Of a stretch of 36,023 nt of DNA, positions 13,110 through 19,295 are shown piece after piece. The stretch lies in the IMG/VR virus record IMGVR_UViG_3300031999_000103, positions 1 through 36,023 of that record, one strand, 5' to 3'. Below the pieces are notes generated by a model, which was not told the origin of the DNA, searched no databases, and was given only the letters and a program-made list of their open reading frames with translations. The first letter of the stretch is position 1. Each line of letters begins with the position of its first letter. This stretch comes from a virus. The translations under genes and the position numbers were made by a program.

Positions 13110-14002
13110 GATTTTTGCTCTCCTGTTTTTTTCTCGGTGTCCACCAGCAAAGCGGGCCGATTGGTGGCCGGAGACAATCTCCACAGCGGCTCACCGTCGA
13201 GCGTAATTGCAGACTCGGCGCTGTCGGCCCACGCCGGCAGGCGCAGCACGACCTCATCTTGCTCTTGTCCAGGCCAGCAGCCCGTGGCCTCGCACATCAC
13301 TACGGTCTCAAGTGCTCGCTCGTATTGCCCTCGGCCGATCTCGATAGTCTCCGCGTCTAGTGTGTAGACGACGGTATCGTATGGCTCTACCGACTGTGCC
13401 GCGATTATTTTCACTGCCCGCGGCGTCATCCCAGCGCTGTCGAGGGCATCGTGATACAAAGCCAGCTGCATGGCATAGCCATACCGCGCGCATGCCGCCG
13501 CAAATGCGCGGCGGCTAGGGTCGCGAGTAGTCTTTACGTCCACGAGACAGCCCGTCTCGGTGAACTTGTCTATCCTGCATTTGATCTTTTTGCCGGTGAT
13601 CGCATGCGTCCAGACTATCGTGAGCTCCGTCTCCCCTGGTTGTGAGAGCAGCTCACCCGCACGAGGGTGAGCAAACATCGACTCCGCAACCGTGTCGACG
13701 ATCATCGACTGCGCCGCTGTGATCACCTCCTGTCCGCCAGTCGCGCCCAAGAATACCTCCCAGTCCTTGCCGCGTTTCGCGCCGCCTTGCCAAACCGCGT
13801 ATCCTACATCGTAACACATTGGCTCCAAGACTCGTGAGTGGATAGCCCGGCCCATCAGCATCGCGTCCGTGTCCGCCTGTGGCGCGTCTATGTGCCGGCG
13901 ATACGCCAGCGGCGAGTCGAGAGCGAACCTCAGCGCAGTGGCATGCTCGCCAGACAGCGATCGATACGTGGCGAACGGCATGCCCCGCGTAACGAGCGTC
14001 AT
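13097..14002 (-). CDS. RecE-like exonuclease (PD-(D/E)XK, DUF3799-type)
   Basis: A 301-residue nuclease. GRAIHSRVLEP (51-61), CRIDKF (142-147), LVDVKTTRDPS (153-163) and YAMQLALYHDAL (176-187) are the signature blocks of the RecE/exonuclease VIII C-terminal nuclease family, where D and the E/D-x-K pair bind catalytic metal. It would resect double-stranded ends to give single strands for annealing. Full family length. The ATG overlaps the stop of the small membrane protein upstream. Its cassette is bracketed by the two 140-bp modules. Confidence 0.88.
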   Translation of the reverse strand: MTLVTRGMPFATYRSLSGEHATALRFALDSPLAYRRHIDAPQADTDAMLMGRAIHSRVLEPMCYDVGYAVWQGGAKRGKDWEVFLGATGGQEVITAAQSMIVDTVAESMFAHPRAGELLSQPGETELTIVWTHAITGKKIKCRIDKFTETGCLVDVKTTRDPSRRAFAAACARYGYAMQLALYHDALDSAGMTPRAVKIIAAQSVEPYDTVVYTLDAETIEIGRGQYERALETVVMCEATGCWPGQEQDEVVLRLPAWADSAESAITLDGEPLWRLSPATNRPALLVDTEKKTGEQKSCQA

Positions 14003-14208
14003 AGCATCACCATTCCGGCCGCTATTATTGCTGCCAGAGCAACAAATGCGGCGATGGTAGACACGACAACAGCGCGCGTGTCCGCGTCGTGCTGCTTTCG
14101 CATCGCCTCGACTGCCTCGCGCTCGCGGTCGTCTCGTGCTATTCTCGCTGCGTGAGACAGCAGCATGCGGCGATCCTCGAGAGATATCACTCGTCCGTAT
14201 TCTGTCAT
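13999..14208 (-). CDS. Small C-tail-anchored membrane protein
   Basis: A 69-residue protein: a highly charged helical N-terminal two-thirds (EDRRMLLSHAARIARDDREREAVEAMRKQHDAD) followed by one C-terminal TM helix (VVVSTIAAFVALAAIIAAGMVML). ATGA overlaps on both sides. Function unknown; position in an early operon would suit a host-takeover or membrane-tethering role, which is inference. Confidence 0.65.
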   Translation of the reverse strand: MTEYGRVISLEDRRMLLSHAARIARDDREREAVEAMRKQHDADTRAVVVSTIAAFVALAAIIAAGMVML

Positions 14209-14456
14209 TTGCTTTGACCCCCAGCAGATTCGCTAGCGTCGCGCGCCAGCAGCAGCGCTATCACCGTGTCTACCTGCGCATCGCGCACGCTCTCTATCGC
14301 CGTCTCGATCCTGTCCAGGCATCGACACAGCGCCGCGGTGCTGTCAGTGCCTGCCTGTAACGACAGCACCGCATCGAGCATCTCTTGTGATGTCGCCAGG
14401 GCTTGCAGTTGTTTGACCGCTGCGGACAGCGTGTCGCCACCTATCATCTCAGCCAT
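14205..14456 (-). CDS. Hypothetical helical protein
   Basis: An 83-residue all-helical protein (MAEMIGGDTLSAAVKQLQAL...). The ATG at 14456 is chosen because AGGAGG sits 6 nt upstream; an in-frame ATG at 14498 lacks one and would overlap the palindromic motif. It is the first gene after motif copy D at 14492-14506. Coupled by ATGA to the membrane protein gene. No family recognised. Confidence 0.6.
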   Translation of the reverse strand: MAEMIGGDTLSAAVKQLQALATSQEMLDAVLSLQAGTDSTAALCRCLDRIETAIESVRDAQVDTVIALLLARDASESAGGQSK

Positions 14457-14491
14457 GTCGTCCTCCTGGTCCGTGTGTGTCCTCTTGCTTA

Positions 14492-14506
14492 CATGCAAAC
14501 TTTGCG
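14492..14506. promoter_or_regulatory. Palindromic 15-nt motif, copy D
   Basis: CATGCAAACTTTGCG (minus-strand CGCAAAGTTTGCATG) with the perfect 11-nt palindrome GCAAACTTTGC at 14495-14505. Exactly the same 15 bases occur at 5162-5176, 11607-11621 and 15105-15119, always in the gap before a minus-strand gene. Here the rest of the module is absent. Candidate operator for a phage repressor. Confidence 0.6.
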
Positions 14507-14513
14507 GCCCTCG

Positions 14514-14720
14514 CTATCGAGTCTCCGACCCAATCCGCAGCAGCTCGCGCAGGGCGGCTACCTCTGCGCGGCTAGGTGTCCACTCGTCAGGGATGCGCAA
14601 TACGACGGTCTCACTGCATGGGTCAGCCGACGCGATAACGTGGGCAGCCACCCATGCCATCACCCTGAGCGCACCTGCTCTGTACTGATGCTCGGTGTGC
14701 GCATCTGACGGTGTGCTCAT
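14514..14720 (-). CDS. Hypothetical small protein
   Basis: A 68-residue protein (MSTPSDAHTEHQYRAGALRVMAWVAAHVIAS...) with a helix followed by a strand and a final helix (SRAEVAALRELLRIGSE). Its ATG overlaps the previous stop as ATGA. Function unknown. Confidence 0.55.
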   Translation of the reverse strand: MSTPSDAHTEHQYRAGALRVMAWVAAHVIASADPCSETVVLRIPDEWTPSRAEVAALRELLRIGSETR

Positions 14721-15001
14721 TTGCGGGCTCCCCTGGAGCGTACCCAGCTCAGCGGCCAGCCCGCGGGCTCCGGACACAGCGACCTGTCCGCGCACGACAG
14801 CCTGCCCATGCCTGACTCGGGGCGGAGCTCGATCGCGCCGGCGAGGTCGGCTGCCATGATCGAGTCGAGTATCACCTGCCTGCTGTGTCCACCGCCCAGC
14901 ATCCATCTCACGACAGACGGGACATAGGCCAGCTTCGAGTCTCGATCGGCATGTAGCTCTATCACTGCCGCCACCGCCTCTGTCGTGATCGTTGCGTTCA
15001 T
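14717..15001 (-). CDS. Possible winged-helix protein, first gene after module B
   Basis: A 94-residue protein with helices, V-x-S-V-V-R-W-M-L, a second helix (SRQVILDSIMAADLAGAIEL) and a loop to WPLSWV, a layout like small winged-helix phage proteins that carry a recognition helix before a beta wing. It starts ATGAACGCAACG inside module B, 4 nt after TATATAG, with no ribosome site seen, so the transcript could be leaderless if TATATA is the -10. A regulatory role would fit its first place in the operon, but this is inference. Confidence 0.5.
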   Translation of the reverse strand: MNATITTEAVAAVIELHADRDSKLAYVPSVVRWMLGGGHSRQVILDSIMAADLAGAIELRPESGMGRLSCADRSLCPEPAGWPLSWVRSRGARK

Positions 15002-15128
15002 GTTCTATATAGTGTGCATGTTGCGTGCCGTTATGCAATATCAGCTACTTACGGTTTGACACGCTGCGTAAACTGCGACACCGAAGTCGCGTTTCGCTCT
15101 GCGGCATGCAAACTTTGCGGGCCAGCGT
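14989..15128 (-). promoter_or_regulatory. 140-bp control module B (direct repeat with module A)
   Basis: Near-exact copy of 11491-11630. All 8 differences are transitions. It contains CGCAAAGTTTGCATG (15105-15119), a short GCGAC...GTCGC hairpin, the GTCAAACCGTAAGT segment shared with element C, and TATATAG just before the ATG at 15001. It begins 2 nt after the phosphoesterase stop, so it fills the whole gap between the late genes and the RecE operon. Confidence 0.65.
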
Positions 15129-15129
15129 G

Positions 15130-16239
15130 TCAACATGGCGCGTCAAGATAGATCGGGGCTCTAGTGGTCAGCCCATGCCGCGAGTCGATCAACAAAAACG
15201 CCTGTGACGGCTGCTGATATGCCGCGCGAATAGACACGGCAAAGGCGTTGTGCCCAACCAGGCTTCCGTTCGCGGCGAAATCGCGACCGAATGTCAGCGC
15301 GTGAAAATGTCCGAACACGTCGAGTTCTGCCGCTCGACCGCGGTTCCACTCTGCGACTGCTCGCGCCGCTGGCACGTTGAGACCGTTAACGCCTCCAGCA
15401 TATCGCAGATTGTGCCCGTGGTGGAATCGCACGACGTGTCCGAGCACGTCGACGTACGTGTGATATGCTCGCTCGCAGATAACGCGAATGTGCTTGTGCC
15501 CGCTATAATGTCTGCCTAGCGATAGCCCGAGCAGCCACTCTAGGGAGTTTGCGTGCTCTGTCTGTACTCGGCGCTCGCGCGTGATGCGCGAGTGATTGCC
15601 GACCGAAACGATAACGTCAACTGGTATCTTGGTGTCTCGTACTAGCGCATCTATTCCACCCGCAGCGACGTCTTGCACAAGCGACAACGCGTCTATCGGT
15701 CCGAGCGAATTACCTTCGATCAGGTCTTCATGGATCGAACCCGAGATGAGATCGCCGCCGAGCCACAGTATAACCCTGCTGACCGGAGCAGCCGCAGCTT
15801 CCTTGCCCACCATCGCCGCCGCGTTCGCGAATAGCCATTTTGCTCTAGACTCAAACACGTCCAAATTGAACTCATTCAGCCCGTTGGTCTGCTCTCTCGT
15901 GACAGTCTCTTCGGCATGCCAGTCACTCGCGCAGATGATAGCAACAGATTCTCGCTGTGCTCCCCGATGTTTTTTTGGGATTGCGATTTTCCTTGGGTCG
16001 ATAGCGGGCGCACTCAGCTCCGAGACCTGCCTAGAGAGACGCGCAATCTCGGCGCGCATCTCCTCTCTGGATCCGCCCGACACCATGGGCGGATGAGCTC
16101 TCGCATTCTTCCGCGCATCTGCCCTGATCAGAGCTCGTGCTTTTCTAAGCTCGGCGCGCGTGTATCCGGCGAACGAGCTACAGAGATCCTCGTCTGCGGT
16201 GTCTCTTAGCTGCAGCTTTTGGTCTGGCGATAAATCCAA
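15130..16239 (-). CDS. Calcineurin-like metallophosphoesterase
   Basis: A 369-residue enzyme with a helical N-terminus (1-95) and a complete metallophosphoesterase domain: SDWH (105-108), LWLGGD (158-163), SVGNHSR, RFHHGHN and a final VFGHFHAL. These are the D-x-H, GGD, GNH, GH and GH-x-H metal-binding blocks. Similar phage proteins are annotated as DNA-repair-exonuclease-like or capsid-associated phosphatases; the substrate is not readable. The start is TTG at 16239 with GGAG 8 nt upstream. It lies between the lysis genes and the early cassette. Confidence 0.85.
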   Translation of the reverse strand: MDLSPDQKLQLRDTADEDLCSSFAGYTRAELRKARALIRADARKNARAHPPMVSGGSREEMRAEIARLSRQVSELSAPAIDPRKIAIPKKHRGAQRESVAIICASDWHAEETVTREQTNGLNEFNLDVFESRAKWLFANAAAMVGKEAAAAPVSRVILWLGGDLISGSIHEDLIEGNSLGPIDALSLVQDVAAGGIDALVRDTKIPVDVIVSVGNHSRITRERRVQTEHANSLEWLLGLSLGRHYSGHKHIRVICERAYHTYVDVLGHVVRFHHGHNLRYAGGVNGLNVPAARAVAEWNRGRAAELDVFGHFHALTFGRDFAANGSLVGHNAFAVSIRAAYQQPSQAFLLIDSRHGLTTRAPIYLDAPC

Positions 16240-16271
16240 GTGACACTCTCCGATCGCTACGCGTGTTGCTG

Positions 16272-16880
16272 CTATAGCACTATCGCGACTCCCGCCACCG
16301 CGCCAGCAATAAATGCAGATGCGCCCACGACCAGCACCAAGCTAGTCGACCACCCACGCTCGGGAGGAGGCGGCGGCGGAGTCTCTAGCACGCGAGCCAT
16401 CTCAGCAGACAATACGCCTGTGGCAATGGTGGATACTGGCTCGGGTCGCACTCGCACTGCCGACAGCGATCCCACTATCATCATATTACCGGCCTCGGAC
16501 CTAAGCTGCACCTCGCTTGCCCTGACGTCGATCTCGTCGCCTATGTCCACCAGGCAAGGACGACCTAGTGGGACCTCCCCCGATGCCACCACGGGACCAG
16601 TGGATACCGACACGACACGCTCGATCCGCACGCGTCGGGCTGCGGCCAGCGCCGCGCCTAGGGCCGAGGATAGTCCTGCATTGTCGGCAGTCACCCGTGC
16701 TACCTCTGCGCGCAGCGCAGCAGCACCGGCCTGTTGCGCGACTATCTGCCCTACGTCGCGCAGGTGTGTCTCCTCAATCGCTGCTGTCGCTGCCAGCGCT
16801 GGCGCGCATCGATCAACCGCGCACGCGATCGCCACGGCTGCCGCCGCGAACAACACAGCGACAACTATCATGCCCCTCAT
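16272..16880 (-). CDS. Two-TM lysis-region protein, possible spanin-like
   Basis: A 202-residue protein with an N-terminal TM helix (MIVVAVLFAAAAVAIACAV), a helical/coiled stretch (AALRAEVARVTADNAGLSSAL), a beta-rich middle, a PPPPPP linker and a C-terminal TM helix (STSLVLVVGASAFIAGAVAG). The ATG at 16880 overlaps the holin stop as ATGA. An i-spanin has only one TM, so the topology is atypical. Involvement in envelope disruption is inferred from position. Confidence 0.6.
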   Translation of the reverse strand: MRGMIVVAVLFAAAAVAIACAVDRCAPALAATAAIEETHLRDVGQIVAQQAGAAALRAEVARVTADNAGLSSALGAALAAARRVRIERVVSVSTGPVVASGEVPLGRPCLVDIGDEIDVRASEVQLRSEAGNMMIVGSLSAVRVRPEPVSTIATGVLSAEMARVLETPPPPPPERGWSTSLVLVVGASAFIAGAVAGVAIVL

Positions 16881-17140
16881 TTCTCTGGCCCAGGAGGCGG
16901 AGGAGGGACATTGCGCTCCCCTGCCGTCACGGCCAGCGACAAGAAGCCGGCAACTACTGCCGCGATCTTGACCGCGCGCACCAGCCCGTCGTCGCCGGCG
17001 TAGCCCATGACATCGGCTAGCTGGTCGGCAAATGCCAGACCCCCGACAGACAGAGCCATCAGCACGGCCCGCCCCCACCTCCTGACCGCTAGTTCGTCAT
17101 GGAGAAACTTGTCGATCAGATGCCGGAAAAACGGTATCAT
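16877..17140 (-). CDS. Putative holin
   Basis: An 87-residue protein with an amphipathic basic N-terminus, two hydrophobic segments (AVLMALSVGGLAFADQLADVM and AVKIAAVVAGFLSLAVTAG) and a short proline-rich tail. Size, two-TM topology and position directly after the endolysin (ATGA overlap) fit a class II-type holin that releases or triggers the lysin. Sequence family not recognised. Confidence 0.65.
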   Translation of the reverse strand: MIPFFRHLIDKFLHDELAVRRWGRAVLMALSVGGLAFADQLADVMGYAGDDGLVRAVKIAAVVAGFLSLAVTAGERNVPPPPPGPEK

Positions 17141-17598
17141 GATGTCTCCCTTGCACCTACGAATTCATAATGCCAAGGTTCTTGCGGGACCGTAGCGCGG
17201 AACCCGTATTCCGCAGCGTGCGCCTTCAGCCACGCAACAACAGGTCGCGGCTTTCCGGCCTCGAATACATCGATGTCTACAGCATTGCCAGATTCGTGTG
17301 GCGAATGGCCTGGTCGGCTCGGCCGCAGGGGGCGTGGTCCACGAGTGAGCGGATCGCCTTTGTCCCACCGCATTTTTGCCGACTCCCAAAACGAGTACAG
17401 TCGCCGCTGGTGATCGTTGCTGCGCCATGCCGAGTTGACCACGAGCTCGTGACCGGCCTTGCTGGCAGCCATGGCCATCAACAAATACGCGCTCGACGCC
17501 TCCTCCGACAGCATGGCATGTCCGCCTCTCGCGTCGTGACCTATGTAGCTCAAGGACAAATCAAACGGCACGCCGTCCCTATATCCCGCGACCTTCAT
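17137..17598 (-). CDS. VanY-type peptidase endolysin
   Basis: A 153-residue peptidase of the VanY/D-Ala-D-Ala carboxypeptidase (M15) fold. SAWRSNDHQRRLY (56-68) is the family R-S-x-x-x-Q block; SPHESGNAVD (99-108) is the S-x-H-x-x-G-x-A-x-D zinc motif; EPWHYEF (140-146) supplies the third zinc ligand. It would cut peptide cross-links in host peptidoglycan. No signal peptide, so it needs the holin next door. AAAGGGG precedes the ATG. Confidence 0.88.
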   Translation of the reverse strand: MKVAGYRDGVPFDLSLSYIGHDARGGHAMLSEEASSAYLLMAMAASKAGHELVVNSAWRSNDHQRRLYSFWESAKMRWDKGDPLTRGPRPLRPSRPGHSPHESGNAVDIDVFEAGKPRPVVAWLKAHAAEYGFRATVPQEPWHYEFVGARETS

Positions 17599-17673
17599 GC
17601 CTGTACCCCTTTCACCTATGCCTCACTGTCATATATATATCACAGCGTCGGAGACGTGTCAACATCGATGGTG

Positions 17674-17955
17674 CTACCGCTTGGTTTTTCTCCCTTCTAT
17701 CAGCCTGTCAAGCCGATTCGTTATAGACTCGAAGCCTCTGTCAAGTCGTTCCTCGAGCACGCGCACGCTCTCTCTTTGCTCTGCCCGCAGCTCGTTCTTG
17801 ATTTCATCATGCTGCTCTGCCGCAGCTGCCCGTGTTTGCCATTCTACCGTGACTCCGAGAGCGCGCGCGGCCGCCCCTACCGTGACGACGGCGGCGGCAA
17901 CGGCAACCAGATATTTCGCGACGCGGAGCGGATTTGCCTTTCCCGGGGGGCTCAT
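17674..17955 (-). CDS. Membrane coiled-coil protein (spanin or holin partner candidate)
   Basis: A 93-residue protein: basic N-terminus, one TM helix (VAKYLVAVAAAVVTVGAAARAL), then a long charged coiled-coil (EQHDEIKNELRAEQRESVRVLEERLDR...) and a basic end. One TM followed by coiled-coil is the i-spanin plan, but no nested o-spanin was found. Start overlaps the fibre stop as ATGA. It could also be a tail-fibre- or holin-associated protein. Confidence 0.6.
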   Translation of the reverse strand: MSPPGKANPLRVAKYLVAVAAAVVTVGAAARALGVTVEWQTRAAAAEQHDEIKNELRAEQRESVRVLEERLDRGFESITNRLDRLIEGRKTKR

Positions 17956-19295
17956 TTGTCCACCTTAGACGACAACAGATGCTCGACCTGCTGCTTTAGG
18001 CCCTCTATCTGTTGCTGCTGTTCTTTCACCGCTTGAACCAACACAGGGATCAAGCTGTCTTTTGCTACGCCCAACATGCCATCCATGCCAATTGACACCG
18101 CCTCTGGATATACCGCTTGCAGGTTTTGGGCGGATAGGCCACACGCAACCAGGCGCGCATCTGCGCCTTGCCGCACGCGCCTGAATTCAATCGGATTGAT
18201 TCCCTGTAGCGTTTCGATTCCGCGAACCCTTGTTGGGGCAATGTCTTTCTTCGACCTCTCGTCTGACGTATCAACCAGCCGGAACGCTCCTGCATTGTGT
18301 TCAATGTATCCCACAGCGGTGCCGTCGCCGTCTTGGCAATAGAGATAGTACGTCCCGTCTGCGCCGTCGTCTTTGCCAGCACTAACAAGTAGGCCATGCC
18401 TGTTGATATTGTTGCCGTCGTTGTGGAATTTGCCAGCATAGCCGCTCGCAATATCGCAATATGTATTAAGCCCAACTGCGGCATCAGGAGCTGTGTTTAT
18501 GCCAACTAAACCTGCTGATGTGATTGTTAGTTTTTGTGATACCGAACCGGCCGTGCTTGTCGATGTGCCGATGAAAAAGAGATTCGACCCCTGTCCCGAC
18601 GTGTTTGACGATGCACCGAATGTCCAATTTTGCGAAGACGCGATAGTGCTTCCTAGTGTCACTAATGCATCATCGGCGGACTGAATTCTGGCAGCTTGCC
18701 ATCCTGCTGATGATATATCAAAAGTATACGTGGGGTTGACATTTACTCCAACTTTGCCGCTCCCCGTAATTCGCATCTTCTCGGTTGGCGCTCCAGAATT
18801 AGCGGTATAGAAAACCATATCCGTTACGGCGGAATACCCGCCGGTGCCCGCAACGGCAGCGACGCCCGCCCATTTATTCGGTTCGTTCCCGCTACTACCT
18901 GTCGAGTTTTTCAACTGCAGTCCAGCCCCATATCCGGTTGCGTTCTGGTTGTACGGATTAGAAACTCGGGCTTCCCAGTTGATCGCGTTTGCCGCGGTCG
19001 TGACAACGTCAACCTTCTTCGTCGGTTCTGTCGTACCCAAACCAAGCCTGTCGTTGACCTCGTCGTATGCCGATGCCGACCCAAGGATGATGCTGCCCTT
19101 GGTCCCGTACGAGGTCGATACCAGCGTTAGGTCGTCACCCGATGCTGTGCCTCCTGTGATCGTTGACCCACCTGGTTTTCCATCATATAGAGACTCTATG
19201 GCGCCAGTCCATCCCGTGGCGGCATCCTCTTTTGTGGCCGTGAAATTGGCGGGTGTAAACAACGCGATGAGATCTGTCTCGAGCTGCGAAGACAT
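17952..19295 (-). CDS. Tail fibre/spike with C-terminal S74 chaperone domain
   Basis: A 447-residue protein. Residues 1-330 are Gly/Ser/Thr-rich beta-repeats (for example VDVVTTAANAINWEARVSN, MRITGSGKVGVN). The C-terminus starts SDERSKKDIAP and continues with L-Q-G-I-N-P-I-E-F, GLSAQNLQAVYPEAV, DSLIPVLVQAVKEQQQQI, the signature of the peptidase S74 intramolecular chaperone, which trimerises the fibre and then cuts itself off at the S of SDERSKKD. The final coiled-coil is typical. Likely host-recognition. TAATG overlap with the previous gene. Confidence 0.9.
   Translation of the reverse strand: MSSQLETDLIALFTPANFTATKEDAATGWTGAIESLYDGKPGGSTITGGTASGDDLTLVSTSYGTKGSIILGSASAYDEVNDRLGLGTTEPTKKVDVVTTAANAINWEARVSNPYNQNATGYGAGLQLKNSTGSSGNEPNKWAGVAAVAGTGGYSAVTDMVFYTANSGAPTEKMRITGSGKVGVNVNPTYTFDISSAGWQAARIQSADDALVTLGSTIASSQNWTFGASSNTSGQGSNLFFIGTSTSTAGSVSQKLTITSAGLVGINTAPDAAVGLNTYCDIASGYAGKFHNDGNNINRHGLLVSAGKDDGADGTYYLYCQDGDGTAVGYIEHNAGAFRLVDTSDERSKKDIAPTRVRGIETLQGINPIEFRRVRQGADARLVACGLSAQNLQAVYPEAVSIGMDGMLGVAKDSLIPVLVQAVKEQQQQIEGLKQQVEHLLSSKVDK

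Noticed and set aside
16272-17955. Classical overlapping Rz/Rz1 spanin pair
   Set aside because: No embedded lipoprotein frame was found in either candidate gene, and topologies are atypical.
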